NCBI RefSeq assembly: GCF_003402975.1
Contig: NZ_QURB01000006.1
Location: 181,213 to 245,212 of the forward strand
Direction: 5' to 3'
Length of the DNA stretch: 64,000 nucleotides
Source of the DNA: Brumimicrobium aurantiacum
Lineage (GTDB): Bacteria > Bacteroidota > Bacteroidia > Flavobacteriales_D > Crocinitomicaceae
In this document: positions 29,337 to 40,200 of the stretch, one piece after another
How positions within the stretch are numbered: position 1 is the stretch's first letter
How the letters are laid out: every line of letters starts with the position of its first letter
Program-made: the position numbers and the translations under genes
Notes under the pieces: generated by a model
Database searches by the model: none
Told to the model about the DNA's origin: nothing
Seen by the model: only the letters and a program-made list of their open reading frames with translations

Positions 29337-30305
29337 ATGCATCCAGATTTTAAAGATTTCATAATTAAAACTACTCAAGCCAAGGAGTGTAAAGAAATTG
29401 AAACAATTCAGTCCTTATGGAGTGGATACGGAAAGATTTCAAGGATACAAATTTTACGAGGAAACGTTGAAAGTGTCGTGGTGAAACATATTTCACTCAC
29501 CAAAGCCAATGCACATCCGAGAGGTTGGAACACGAACAATTCTCACATTAGAAAAGTGAAATCATATCAAGTGGAAACGAATTGGTATGAAAAATATAAT
29601 GAACGCTGTTCTATAAATTCTCGTACGCCTCAATTCTTAGCATCATTTTCACAGGGTAAAGAACAATGGATAGTCTTAGAAGATTTAGATCTACATTTTC
29701 CATTGCGAAAACAACATTTAACTCTTCCCGAGGTAAAGATTTGCTTAAAATGGTTGGCGATTTTCCACGCTACTTTTTTACATGAACAACCGAAAGGATT
29801 ATGGGAAATTGGAACCTACTGGCATTTAGAAACCCGACCAGATGAATATGAGAAAATGCAAGCTTCGGAATTGAAAAGTAAAGCCAAAGCGATTGATGAA
29901 ATCTTAAATCATTGTCAATTCCAAACCTTCGTGCATGGTGATGCGAAAGTGGCTAATTTCTGTTTTTCAACAGATGGAAAATCTGTAGCAGCTGTCGATT
30001 TTCAGTATGTTGGAGGAGGCTGTGGAATGAAAGATGTAGCCTATTTATTGGGAAGTTGTCTTACAGCAGAAGAATGTGAAAATCAAGAGAAAGAATTGTT
30101 AGATTTTTATTTTAAAATACTTAAAAAGGCATGCGAAGTAAAATTAAATCCTTCGGAATATATAGAACTAGAGCAGGAGTGGAGACTGTTATATCCTATT
30201 GCAGTAGCCGATTTTACACGCTTTTTATTGGGCTGGATGCCAAGCCATGATAAAGTAAACGATTATAGTTTGAGTTTGGTAGAGAAGGTTTTGGAGGGAT
30301 TGTAA
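29337..30305 (+). CDS. Phosphotransferase of the ecdysteroid-kinase-like/APH fold
   Basis: A 322-residue protein-kinase-fold small-molecule kinase. The catalytic loop is HGDAKVANF (H, D and N in place, near residues 200-208), followed by the metal-binding aspartate in [20 protein letters not shown], a pattern typical of the EcK-like/DUF1679 group. The substrate is unknown. The N-terminal lobe ([19 protein letters not shown]) supplies the nucleotide-binding lysine. Confidence 0.8.
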   Translation: MHPDFKDFIIKTTQAKECKEIETIQSLWSGYGKISRIQILRGNVESVVVKHISLTKANAHPRGWNTNNSHIRKVKSYQVETNWYEKYNERCSINSRTPQFLASFSQGKEQWIVLEDLDLHFPLRKQHLTLPEVKICLKWLAIFHATFLHEQPKGLWEIGTYWHLETRPDEYEKMQASELKSKAKAIDEILNHCQFQTFVHGDAKVANFCFSTDGKSVAAVDFQYVGGGCGMKDVAYLLGSCLTAEECENQEKELLDFYFKILKKACEVKLNPSEYIELEQEWRLLYPIAVADFTRFLLGWMPSHDKVNDYSLSLVEKVLEGL

Positions 30306-30390
30306 ATAAACCTATTTATTAATAAATCGTATAATTAGAGACCATTATTACTACTTTCAGTACTAAAACTTATCGATTTACTTTCATGCT

Positions 30391-31259
30391 ATGAATAAAA
30401 GAACTGTTTTGAAAATGCTTTCGTTGTGTGCATCAACCTTGGTGCTATTTATAGTAACTACAAGATGTTCGTTTCATACCATTCCCGACGAAATACTTGC
30501 AACTCAAAAAAAATAGAAATCGAAGGAAGTTATGAAAATAATGAATACGTATTATCAATTAAAAACTTGTTGGAATGTCCAATTCGTTTGTTTTTAAGTA
30601 GTGAAGATGAAGAGGTGTATACAATTTTAAAAGAGGTTTCACCATTAGTTCTCAAAGCAAATACTGACACAACAATAATTATTAAAGATAAAGGAGATCT
30701 AAAAGAGAAGATAGATTTTAAATTTAAATGGGGAGATTCAAGCTTACCAATTGAGACAACTTCACTTAAAAGTCTGCCTTTTCCTGCTGATAAAAGCTAT
30801 AACTTATTACAAGGAAACAAATCTAACCCAACACACAATCATAAAACATCACTTTACGCCTTTGATTTTAAAATGAAAATAGGAGATACCATAACTTCTA
30901 CGCAAGACGGATTTGTTATTGTAGCTGTTGACGGTTACAAAGGTTGGGGGTATAGTGATAAATGGAAACCCTATGCAAATCAAATAATGATATATGACAC
31001 TTTATCACATGTGTTCACAATGTATGGACACTTGAAAGAAAATGGAAGTTTGGTTGAAGTTGGTCAATATGTAAAAGTAGGTGAAGCAATTGGATTGAGC
31101 GGAAAAACGGGACATACTTCAGAAGAACATCTACATTTCAATGTTTTTCGAGCAGATGATGGGATAAGTGGATTGATATCATACCCCTTGGATTCCATAG
31201 GTATATATAAAGTTGAAGATTTGAAGCGACACCAATTATTGAAAGGAGGTGGGAAATGA
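30391..31259 (+). pseudogene. M23 family metallopeptidase, frameshifted in an A8 tract
   Basis: An ATG at 30391 opens a frame with an exported N-terminus (MNKRTVLKMLSLCASTLVLF..., hydrophobic stretch to about residue 23). It ends at a TAG right after eight A (30506-30513). The frame that continues in register with a ninth A carries the rest: a beta-rich region, then the M23 (LytM) peptidase domain with HNHKTSLYAFDF, YGHLKENGSL and HLHFNVF. Joined, they give a peptidoglycan endopeptidase-like exported protein of about 288 residues. A start at 30426 in the second frame would lack the signal segment. A one-base deletion, slippage-controlled expression or a sequencing error could explain it. Confidence 0.75.
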
Positions 31260-31367
31260 TAAGGTAATAGCTAACTCCTCTTATTATTTTTGATCAAAAA
31301 GAATGATTTGAAAATTCATTTCATATATTGGACTTTCAATTGGAAGAATTTTTTCTTAATCTTATGA

Positions 31368-31520
31368 ATATCATACTACAACGAAATAGAACGAACAAGG
31401 AAGAACAGTAATTTATATTGGGGAATTCCTCTTACATTCATTGTAATCGGGTTGTTTGGTCTCTTTATCTATGCAAGTTGGAAGTTTCGTTATGACGAAG
31501 AGGACGAATATATTGAATGA
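31368..31520 (+). pseudogene. Possible broken small membrane protein gene
   Basis: This frame contains one clear membrane helix followed by an acidic tail (LYWGIPLTFIVIGLFGLFIY, then FRYDEEDEYIE and a stop). It has no usable start codon after the TGA at 31365. An ATG at 31364 lies in another frame that ends after 15 codons, so a frameshift near 31400 is possible. No family is recognised. Confidence 0.3.
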
Positions 31521-31521
31521 T

Positions 31522-32145
31522 TTAGACTAATAAAACCACCTTCTTAAACTCAGTTTTTCCGATTTCAGTGAGATAAGGGTAAAGCATAAACATTAAACTT
31601 TCAGTTTGTAATTCTATATATGATGAGGTGATTTCTTTATCATATAAAATGGAATTATAAATCCATGTATTGCTCAATCCTAGCATTCTTTCTATGATTA
31701 ATTCTTGTTCTTTTTCGGATTCAAAAGAGTTTAAATAATCGAGTTTACTTAATGCTTTGAGTAGAAATTCATAACCTTTGCTTCTATCGTGATATACCTT
31801 CTCGAAATGATGTTTAATGTTATCGTTGAGCTGTAAAATGTGGTATAAATCTGTCCAGAAAAAACGATATTCAATCATTCTTTCCATGCTTGTCAGAATA
31901 TCGGATTTGATGTTTTTAAAGTTTATTTCTCTTTCTCCGAGTTGCTCAACTCTTGCATCAAATACTGAAACCATTTCAAAATACAAAGCCTCAAGAATAT
32001 CTTCTCGTTTCTTAAAATGATAATTTAAATTACCAGAACTCATGCCTAATTCTTGCGCTATCATTCTAATTGTTACGTTGCTGTAACCTGAAGCGTTGAA
32101 TAATTTTCTCGCAGCATTTAATATTTTTATTTTGGTTTTATTCAT
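31522..32145 (-). CDS. TetR/AcrR family transcriptional regulator
   Basis: A 207-residue protein of normal TetR length. The N-terminal HTH (about residues 8-50: KILNAARKLFNASGYSNVT, GMSSGNLNYHFKKREDIL) binds DNA. The C-terminal helices form the ligand domain. It is divergent from an alpha/beta hydrolase, with two copies of a 20-base repeat between them. The usual logic is repression of itself and the neighbour, relieved by a small ligand. Confidence 0.9.
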   Translation of the reverse strand: MNKTKIKILNAARKLFNASGYSNVTIRMIAQELGMSSGNLNYHFKKREDILEALYFEMVSVFDARVEQLGEREINFKNIKSDILTSMERMIEYRFFWTDLYHILQLNDNIKHHFEKVYHDRSKGYEFLLKALSKLDYLNSFESEKEQELIIERMLGLSNTWIYNSILYDKEITSSYIELQTESLMFMLYPYLTEIGKTEFKKVVLLV

Positions 32146-32191
32146 TAGTAAACTTGTCCTAAATTTATTTAATTAGTAAACTTGTCCTAAA
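32144..32191. promoter_or_regulatory. Doubled TetR operator between regulator and hydrolase
   Basis: The 20-mer ATTAGTAAACTTGTCCTAAA occurs twice in direct orientation (32144-32163 and 32172-32191), start points 28 bases apart. Each copy is an imperfect palindrome (TTAG...CTAA ends), as expected for a TetR dimer site. The first touches the regulator's start codon and the second ends 10 bases before the hydrolase ATG. Confidence 0.65.
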
Positions 32192-32201
32192 ATTAATAAA
32201 A

Positions 32202-33065
32202 ATGGATTCATTATATAAATCTCTCGAAGGAAAAAGTGAAATTTTAGGTCTTTATGATCAAAAATTAGAAGAATTAAATATTGATTATACTTACCAAACT
32301 GTTAACACTAAATTCGGAGAAACGAATGTTATTGTGACTGGGAATCCAGGAAATCCACCTATTCTATTGCTTCACGGTTCGAATGGATGTGCGCCAATTG
32401 CCCTTGAAACCTACCCAAATTTGAGTAAAGAATTCAGAGTGTATGCCATGGATGTTTTAGCGCAACCCAATAAAAGTGCAGAAACGAGATTAAGCATGAA
32501 GGACGAATCGTATGGTGAATGGGTCAATGAACTTATTGATCAATTGAAACTCGAAAACGTGATACTGGCAGGATTTTCCTTTGGAGGATTGATTATTTTG
32601 AAGACATTAGAATTTAACGAAAGTAAAATAAAGGAAGTCTATTTATCTGCTCCGGCTTATATTGTAAATGGAAATCCAATCAAAGCGATTTTTAAATTCT
32701 TCATTCCGATGAAACGCTTTATGAAAACGAAGAAGGAGAAATATGTGGAGAAATTCCTCAAAGAAGTGTTTACAGATCGAGATGAATTTGCCATTCAATT
32801 CTTATCAAAAGTTTTCTTGCATTTTAAAATGGATTTCACCCCTGTACCAGTTATTTCTTCGCAAAAAGCACTCGCCATACAAACACCAATTACATTAATT
32901 GCTGCAAAAAATGATGTTATGTTTCCCGGTGAAAAAATGCTTAAACGTGCAAAGAAAATTTTTCCCTCTTTGAAACAGGGTAGTCTACTTAAAAATTCAA
33001 AACATGTGCAATCGAAAAGTGATAACCTTAAGATTGAAGAGTTGATTTTAGGAAGAAAACTATGA
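32202..33065 (+). CDS. Alpha/beta hydrolase controlled by the divergent TetR regulator
   Basis: A 287-residue alpha/beta hydrolase. Oxyanion motif LLHGSNG near residue 60, nucleophile elbow GFSFGG near 124-129, probable acid Asp in AAKNDVMFP (about 247), probable His in NSKHVQS (about 271). The substrate is unknown. The shared operator region suggests it acts on, or protects against, the compound sensed by the regulator. Confidence 0.8.
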   Translation: MDSLYKSLEGKSEILGLYDQKLEELNIDYTYQTVNTKFGETNVIVTGNPGNPPILLLHGSNGCAPIALETYPNLSKEFRVYAMDVLAQPNKSAETRLSMKDESYGEWVNELIDQLKLENVILAGFSFGGLIILKTLEFNESKIKEVYLSAPAYIVNGNPIKAIFKFFIPMKRFMKTKKEKYVEKFLKEVFTDRDEFAIQFLSKVFLHFKMDFTPVPVISSQKALAIQTPITLIAAKNDVMFPGEKMLKRAKKIFPSLKQGSLLKNSKHVQSKSDNLKIEELILGRKL

Positions 33066-33210
33066 AGCGCTTGTGACTTTAATTTTTTACATAGTTTCTT
33101 TATATATTTAGTTTTTTTCTTTTCCGCTATTCTCTTTCTTGAAAATATCCTTTACATTTTTAACTTTAAACAGTTTTTAGAATTTAAATTATTTAGCTTT
33201 TTCACTTAAG

Positions 33211-33714
33211 ATGAAAACAACTCCATTAGAATCTATTCTCACAAAATCCTATAAACAGGAAATGCTTGATTATATGGAAGCAAATCCTCAAGATTTTAAT
33301 GAATTAGTGGAATTAGCCATCACAAATAAACAACCTTATTCATGGCGTGCAGCTTGGCTGTTGTGGTCTTGCATGAAGAAAAATGACGAAATGGTAGCGC
33401 CACATATCGGTAGATTAATTAAAGGCCTTGATTCTTTCAAAGATGGTCACCAACGTAACTTAATCAACATTCTTCTAAAAATGGATATTCCAGAAGATTA
33501 CGAAGGTCAACTTTTTGATATATGTGTCAATTTATGGATGCAAATCGAAAAGCAATCATCAGTTCGTATTAAGGCTTTTGAAGTCATGGTTTCCCTTGCT
33601 AAAACTTATCCTGAACTCCAACATGAAATCAAAGCCCTTGCAAGTGATGAATATATTGATGCTTTATCTGGCGGAATTAGAAAGTCATGTTTACGCTTGT
33701 TGGGGGAGCTGTAA
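33211..33714 (+). CDS. Hypothetical HEAT-repeat-like protein
   Basis: A 167-residue, all-helical protein without signal or membrane segment. Successive helix pairs (PYSWRAAWLLWSCMKKND, HQRNLINILLKMDIPEDYEG, SVRIKAFEVMVSLAKTYPEL) resemble HEAT/ARM repeats, a protein-interaction scaffold. No specific family recognised, and no operon partner. Confidence 0.6.
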   Translation: MKTTPLESILTKSYKQEMLDYMEANPQDFNELVELAITNKQPYSWRAAWLLWSCMKKNDEMVAPHIGRLIKGLDSFKDGHQRNLINILLKMDIPEDYEGQLFDICVNLWMQIEKQSSVRIKAFEVMVSLAKTYPELQHEIKALASDEYIDALSGGIRKSCLRLLGEL

Positions 33715-33910
33715 TAGGAGAGAGAGAATACGAATTAACTTGATTATAGATGTTGTAAACATTATTTCATACTTTTTAATAAAGTTCGAGTTCATTCTAT
33801 TTTTTCAGGTTAATACATGTAAGTTGTTGATTTGTGAGGTATAATTATAAAGAAGATACAATCTCAAATGATAAATTTCTTTGACTTATTGTTCTTCGAA
33901 ACCGTCTCAA

Positions 33911-34822
33911 TTAAAAATTCATAACGGCAGAAAGTTTCAATCCTGTGATACCAAATTCACTTTTTGGATCTATATTTTTAGAATTTTGAAATCTTTCATT
34001 GAGCATTAATTGTTTTATCAGCATGAGTTCTAACGAAAACGATTTTTCATTTTTCATCGCGAAAGAAATTCCTTGCCCCAGGTTTAATTCAATTGCATTA
34101 AGTGTAATATCAGTTTGTAAGTCTGTTGGATAGCTCCAATCCATATTATCTGTAAAAGTGGTGTCATTTACTTGGTATTGATAACTATGCGTGTTATGGC
34201 TAAATTTTAACTCGACTGGAAAGTAAAAGGCAGTGTTTTTACTTGCATCGTAAAGGTAGCGATACCGTGCGCCAAAGTTGAAATAACTACTTACACTGGA
34301 GTTTAATGCTAATTCAGAACTAATTCCAACTAAATGATTTTCATCAATTAGCTTACTAACACCTAATTTTAGACTAATTGGTAAATCAGCGTCAGAATCA
34401 ATTCCATTGATGAAATAATCGTCAGGTGTAAAATTATGTTGAATATTCATGTAGCTAGCACTCAAACCTGCACTAAACATGAAACCTTCGGATTTACGTG
34501 GATGGATAACAATGTTTTTAATTTTTTTGACGAATTCTTTATTGTATTCAAAGTATTTATATTCCGAGTTACTGAATGAATACATTTTACCTTCCTTGTC
34601 TTTAAAGGTTAGAATACCTGTACTTTCATCGTATTTGATAATTTCTCCTTTAATTTCAGAGGTGAATTGTCTTACTCTACCACGTCCATCAACATGATCT
34701 TTATAAACAGCCACTACATCATAGATTTCAACAATTTGATTAGACGATTTCGGGATGGTATCTTGTGCTATTAAGGTCAAATTAAAAAACACTAAAGCAA
34801 TAATCAAGTGTAAATTATTCAT
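33911..34822 (-). CDS. Hypothetical outer-membrane beta-barrel-like protein
   Basis: A 303-residue protein with a signal peptide (about 1-19, ending LIAQ). A short strand-rich domain follows (about 30-95, with GEIIKYDESTGILTFKDKEG). The C-terminal two thirds have alternating amphipathic strands with aromatic ends, like small Bacteroidota outer-membrane barrels. The function is unknown. Confidence 0.6.
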   Translation of the reverse strand: MNNLHLIIALVFFNLTLIAQDTIPKSSNQIVEIYDVVAVYKDHVDGRGRVRQFTSEIKGEIIKYDESTGILTFKDKEGKMYSFSNSEYKYFEYNKEFVKKIKNIVIHPRKSEGFMFSAGLSASYMNIQHNFTPDDYFINGIDSDADLPISLKLGVSKLIDENHLVGISSELALNSSVSSYFNFGARYRYLYDASKNTAFYFPVELKFSHNTHSYQYQVNDTTFTDNMDWSYPTDLQTDITLNAIELNLGQGISFAMKNEKSFSLELMLIKQLMLNERFQNSKNIDPKSEFGITGLKLSAVMNF

Positions 34823-35019
34823 TTTAATTTTTTAAATAATACATGTAAAAATAACTTTTCAATCAATTATTTTATCACTTTTCCATTATATTTTGTTGTC
34901 TTATAGTTGTTAGGAAGGAGTCCAAAGAATTATTGTTTTTTCCTTGATGAGAAATTATTGAATTGAAAGCTTCCATTTAAAATGAAGTATAAATCTCTCC
35001 CTCAAATTGTCGCCAAATC

Positions 35020-35907
35020 TCACCTTTTCACAATTTTAAAACTTCTGAATTCGCCTGGTAAAAACACTTTTACAATAAAAATTCCAGCATTAAGTTGACT
35101 AACGTCAAGCGTATTGAAATGATTGTTGAGTTTAGATTTTTCCAATACTTTTGCACCATTAAGGTTGATGATTTCAATGCCTTCGATTGGTTCAGGAGTA
35201 GAGGAGACGTATAAATCCTCGTTACAATGGGTAGGGTAAACCTGAACGCCGTTTGTTATGATATCTTCCTTGATGGTGGAATTATAAACAGGATCACATG
35301 TTTCAATAGAATCCATCTGTGAATAGGACAAATTTCCGTTATTAAAATAGCAGCTGATTTTTCCTGCATCATTAACATCTGGAGTTCCACCTGGTGCATT
35401 GACTAAACTCAAGGACCCAATTCCTTCAATCCAAACGGGGTATTCTATATTTGATGTTGTTGAACTTGGCGACAAATAGAAGAAACGACGATCAGAACCA
35501 TCAATAATTTGTCTATTGATAATAGAATCAACGGTAAAATATCCAGGACTATCTGGAAATGGACTGATGGGATTTTTAATATTGATTGAGTCGCCTACGT
35601 TAAGTGAGAAATCATAAAGTAAATGTTCTTCTCTTTTATTTCCATCAGGAATAGATAGGAATACTTGCTTCTGTTGAATATCTTCTCTCAACCAGAAAGT
35701 TCTCGAAATGAAATGATAGCCATTAAGAATTTTATAGTTTTTTCCATTGTGTAGCGTATCTCCATCAGTGTAGTACATATCTGTAGTACATCCAGAAAAA
35801 CAATTGGTTAGATGCCATTCACTCTTATGATCTAGCATTTGGTTGTAGTTTTGACCAAAGACAAATGATGCTGACAAACAAAGGAGTAGTGTTATTGTAT
35901 TTTTCAT
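35020..35907 (-). CDS. T9SS-secreted protein with type A sorting domain
   Basis: A 295-residue protein with a signal peptide (about 1-18, ending VFGQ). The C-terminal type A sorting domain (about 220-295) contains VQVYPTHCNEDLYVS, GIEIINLNGAKVLEKS, LDVSQLNAGIFIVKV and final FKIVKR. The usual YPNP is YPTH here. The cargo part is unassigned. Such proteins are exported through the type IX system and attached to the surface or released. Confidence 0.8.
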   Translation of the reverse strand: MKNTITLLLCLSASFVFGQNYNQMLDHKSEWHLTNCFSGCTTDMYYTDGDTLHNGKNYKILNGYHFISRTFWLREDIQQKQVFLSIPDGNKREEHLLYDFSLNVGDSINIKNPISPFPDSPGYFTVDSIINRQIIDGSDRRFFYLSPSSTTSNIEYPVWIEGIGSLSLVNAPGGTPDVNDAGKISCYFNNGNLSYSQMDSIETCDPVYNSTIKEDIITNGVQVYPTHCNEDLYVSSTPEPIEGIEIINLNGAKVLEKSKLNNHFNTLDVSQLNAGIFIVKVFLPGEFRSFKIVKR

Positions 35908-35992
35908 AAGTAAATTTTAATCTTGTCAATGCTCTTTAATACGAGCTACTAAAGTATCGACTATCAACAACAAATATAAATATATTTTAAGA

Positions 35993-36277
35993 CTAAACAT
36001 TATGTTTGTTTTCTTCAATTAGATCAAGAATATCTTGTTTGTCATAGAAAATTACACCTCCAACTTTTGAAAAAGGAAGAGTTCCGTTTACACGCATGTT
36101 TTGTAATGTACCAGGAGAAATTCCTAACATACGTTGTACTTGATGTGATTTCAAAAGAACAATCTCTTGTTTTTGATGTTCATCGTTAAGATACTTGCTT
36201 ATTATTTTCTCGAAAGATGCTTCAATAGATTCTACAATTTCTTGCATTTCTTCACGTGTAACTACTGATATATTCAT
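35993..36277 (-). CDS. Excisionase-like helix-turn-helix protein
   Basis: A 94-residue protein with a helical N-terminus and a MerR/HTH_17-type winged helix (LKSHQVQRMLGISPGTLQNMRVNGTLPFSK, then the wing VGGVIFYDKQDILDLI). Bacteroidota mobile elements often carry such proteins next to integrases. No integrase is visible here, but the next kilobase is full of decayed fragments, so it may be the remainder of an element. Confidence 0.75.
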   Translation of the reverse strand: MNISVVTREEMQEIVESIEASFEKIISKYLNDEHQKQEIVLLKSHQVQRMLGISPGTLQNMRVNGTLPFSKVGGVIFYDKQDILDLIEENKHNV

Positions 36278-36501
36278 AATTATTTATATAATTATATACA
36301 AATAGAAGTTAAAAAAATAAGAAAGTGCTTATGCGAATTATTTTTGTCTTTATTTACTATTGTTTTACATGAATAATTCCAAAAATCATAAAATTTGATA
36401 GAGTTTGTGTTGTATAAGAGGGTTAGATAATAGTTTGGTAAATTAGTGCTGATTTTTGCGTGACCTTCACCTTTTTATTGTACTGATAACATCAATTCGA
36501 T

Positions 36502-36660
36502 TTATAATTCTTTTCCAAATTCATCTAAAGCAGATAGAATAGGTCCTAATTGTTCTCCTTTTCTTGAGAGCTTGTAATAAACCTCTGTAGGATAGGCATG
36601 AATTTCACGTCTTAAAACTAATTCTTCGTTTACGAGTTGACTAAGGTGTTCCGTTGGCAT
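36502..36660 (-). pseudogene. 3' half of an HxlR-type transcriptional regulator
   Basis: A 52-codon frame from an ATG reads HLSQLVNEELVLRREIHAYP, then VYYKLSRKGEQLGPILSALDEF, matching the second half of the HxlR winged helix including the wing and C-terminal helix. The N-terminal half (recognition helix) is missing, so it is a fragment. Confidence 0.7.
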
Positions 36661-36828
36661 CTTTTTAGAGTCTTTTTATCGAAGATCATGGCCTTATAAA
36701 TCAATATAAGATTTTAAGTGATGGAGAAGAGTTTGAGCTTATCTAATATGGAATCAGATGAAATGGATAAAGGTTGCGGTAACTTGTTTTTGTGATATTC
36801 TTCCCATAAAATTTATAGGTTAAAACAA

Positions 36829-36856
36829 AAAAAGCCTCTCGAATGAGAGGCTTTTT
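36829..36856. terminator. Bidirectional hairpin terminator
   Basis: A 12-bp stem AAAAAGCCTCTC / GAGAGGCTTTTT with loop GAAT and A/T runs on both sides. The same GCCTCTC core is used in the terminator at 44624. Confidence 0.7.
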
Positions 36857-36889
36857 GTGATCCCGCTGAGAACCGAAATGACTTGTTAA

Positions 36890-37066
36890 ACCCCTTGTAT
36901 ATCCTATGTTTTGAGAGGTATTCAATATGAAGGCCACCACATAGGCCACGTGAAATCTCGTGGTAAATGTTTTTATTTGAATGAACGAATCTTTTATAAA
37001 GATAAACAATTTCGTATTCAAGTAAGAATATTTGAAGCTAAATATTATGATGATGTTTTGATGTGA
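36890..37066 (+). pseudogene. Possible coding remnant without start codon
   Basis: A stop-free frame of 58 codons ends in TGA and reads like protein (YEGHHIGHVKSRGKCFYLN, FRIQVRIFEAKYYDDVLM). It has no ATG. I do not recognise it; it may be the end of a decayed gene. Confidence 0.3.
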
Positions 37067-37284
37067 TTTGGAAAACCTTTTTGTTTTCATAAAAGTTAGG
37101 TTGATGCCTTAATATAGTTGAGATTATTAAACTATTGTTAGGTTGTATTTATTCATGATAAATAGCATTAGATATTACATAATGTACTCATTTTTAGAAA
37201 AATGATTGTCTTGTTTGTTTGGAATTCTAAAATTTTATTACTTAAATTAGCAAATAATTAACAAATTTTATTAACACTATTACT

Positions 37285-40200
37285 ATGAAGAAGAAAGTCC
37301 ATTTAGACTGGCGAAAAATCCTTTTTGCTTGTTTTTTAATCTCAAATCTATTAATTTTTAACACGTTTAATGTCAGTGCTCAATCTCCTCCTGGAATATC
37401 AATTAATTGGGATAAAGAAGTAGGTTGCCAAACTTATGAAATAATAAGGAATGAAAAGGATGGAGTATTTTCTGAGGATATAGATTCTTCAGATTGCATC
37501 CGTTTTTGTGAAAATAGTCAAGTAACCTACACCCTTAATAATCTGCCATCTGGTGCAACTGTTGTGTGGAATCCTATTGGAGGAACTACAAATAACAATA
37601 CAGCAAATCCATGTATTGTAAATTGGGGGGCAACTGGAAACGGTTCACTCTCTTACACAGTGACCGATGGTAACAACATTATTAGTAAAACAATTTGTAT
37701 TGAAAAAGTTATCACACCTAAGGCAGAGTTTGATATAGCTCCATTTAATCAACCCCAACCTATATCAATCTGTTCTTTTCAACAAATTGACTTTACAAAT
37801 CTCTCAACAACGAACAATGGTACCAATCTGATTAGTTATGAGTGGAATTTTGGTGATGGGAACACTTCTACAGCTTTTGAACCTTCACATACTTATACAA
37901 ACCCAGGATCCTATGTTGTGAAACTAAGAGTTCGAAATGAATGTAATTGTACTGATACTTATGCAATTGAGATTGAGGTAGGAGAAAAAGGTTTTGAAAT
38001 TTCTTGTCCAACAGTAATTTGTGAAGGTCAGACAGGTATTTACTCTTTGCCTGATTTTGTTACGCAAAGTTGTAATGGTAACTTTAATTGGTCTGTAATT
38101 GGTGGGCAAATTATATCTCAAAATAATGGAAACGTTGAGGTTTTATGGGATAATATTGATCCAAGTGGTTTTGGTTATGTAACATTTGATCCGTCACAAT
38201 GTCATTTAGAATGTGCTCAACCTACAACTGTTAAAGTACCGGTTATTCAAACACAGGGTACTATTCAAGGAATTACTAGTATTTGCTTAGATGAACAAGG
38301 AAGGTTTAAATTACCTCAATGGCCAACGACAGAAATTGATTGGGAAATTGTGGGCAATTCACCTAATAATCCAGTCATTCTCCAATCTGATCAACGAAAT
38401 GAAGTTATAATTGATCCTGTTGCCAATGGTACTGGAACATTTACATTAAGAGCAACCTATACCAATACACTTTTAAAATGTAGTGGAGAAGCTGAATTTG
38501 AATTCAAAATTGAAGAGCCATTATCTGTTATTGGTGCAAGTAATGTTTGTGAAAATGGAACTGAAACATATTCTAATTCCTCAGGTGGACCAGTAAACTG
38601 GATATTAAAAACCAATACAGGAACGACAGTAACAACACAAAACAACTCTGTTAATTTCAATTATACTTTTAATCAAGCAGGCAATTTTACCTTAACCGCC
38701 AATGGTAATGGTTTTTGCGAGGGTGAAGAAAAAACAATTACTGTAGTTGGAACTCCTGATGCACCAACAGGAGTCGATGGGGATTTAATGGTTTGTCCTA
38801 ATTCTCCTTACTCTTACAGTGTGCAAAATCCAGATGCATCAAGTAATTATTTATGGGAAATCGACCCAATGTATGGAGCAATCGTAGGTTCAGATGAAGG
38901 AGACCAAGTAAATATCACTTTTACTTCTTTTCCCGCAGAAATCAAAGTTTATAAACAATCGATTACACCGGTTGAATGTACTTCAGACCCTTTAACGGTT
39001 ATTATAAATCAAATTCCAATTGATGTTGAGTTGTCTGATGTTGATACAGCGGTTTGTGGTAATTCATTGGCTTCATATAGTGCTTATGATTTTGGAACAC
39101 AAAATCTATACACAGAAGGTGATGACTATCAATGGAGTTTTGCAAATGCTTCGGGTTCGGTTGGAGCTTCATCTTTAGGAAGTGTAACCAACGGACAAGG
39201 AACTAATTCGATTGATGTCACTTGGAATAATGTCACTACGACTACAACGCTAGATTTAGTTTTGAATGTATTCAAATGTAATACCAATACACAATTTATT
39301 AGACAAATAACATTGTATCCTCAAACTGAAATTGAAATCGTTGCTACACCGGATCCAGTTTGTTCAGGCGCTCTCTATCCTGTAACTTTCACTGTACAAA
39401 CTATAAATAATGGATTATTATCCAATACGGATCAAGTTACTTGGAACTTTGGAAGTGGCCCCGTTACGACTGGCCCAGGAGTGTTTACGACAACTCACGT
39501 TTTTCCTAATAATGCAACGGCGGCTAATATAGGACAGTCAGTTAGCGCTTTTATTGGCAATGCTAGCTGTGGACAAACAAATACGGCTAATACTACTGTT
39601 ACACTATTGCCAAATCCGCCAGCAATTGCGACCTTAACAAGTGCAGCAAATTTGTTTTGTGATTCTGCTGATGTTGATGCCACAATCACAGTTTCATCAA
39701 ATACAACAGGCGTAACCTTTGAATGGTTTGACGATAATGGTGTTATTCCATTTGAAACAGGAGATTTCTTACATGTAACTTATCCCTCTTTAGGTGCTGG
39801 TACTTATACTTTTGAAGCTACAAATCCAAATGGATGTGTTGCTTTATCTAATCCGGTTCGACTTTACGTTAAGCCTTGTGATACTGTAGATTGTACTATT
39901 AACGAAACAGTTGCCAACACTTCTTCTTTAACGGGTTGTGGTGAAATAACTTTTTCAGGATCATATACAGGTAATATAAACAACGATTCTTGGTCAGTTT
40001 TAGGACCTTCACCAAGTGATTACTCAATTAACGGTAATGTATTAACAGGAAAACCTGGAAACTACAAAATTATCTATGATGTAGAATATGATTGTCTAGA
40101 GGGGGGAGGAACAACTGGAACAATCAGAAGAGTTAAAGATGTTGTGATTCCTTACGAACCAAACTTCTCTTATGTGGTAGAATGCACAGCGAACAATACA

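Larger units (their letters stand above)
36278..37284. other. Kilobase of decayed DNA with several gene fragments
   Basis: No intact gene is visible. It contains a truncated HxlR-type regulator (36502-36660, minus). It also holds a 22-codon plus-strand coding-like fragment near 36680-36745 (EDHGLINQYKILSDGEEFEL), a hairpin at 36829-36856 and a 58-codon start-less frame (36890-37066). The mix of orientations and truncated frames suggests insertion and deletion history. Confidence 0.6.

Noticed and set aside
36856..36880. Possible tRNA 3'-end remnant on the minus strand (AGCGGGATCA next to a terminator hairpin)
   Set aside because: No matching acceptor 5' half, anticodon arm or intact T-loop could be found.
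36743..37090. Minus-strand frame of 115 codons
   Set aside because: Low-complexity Phe/Ile/Tyr-rich translation crossing a terminator hairpin; the opposite strand is more protein-like over part of it.
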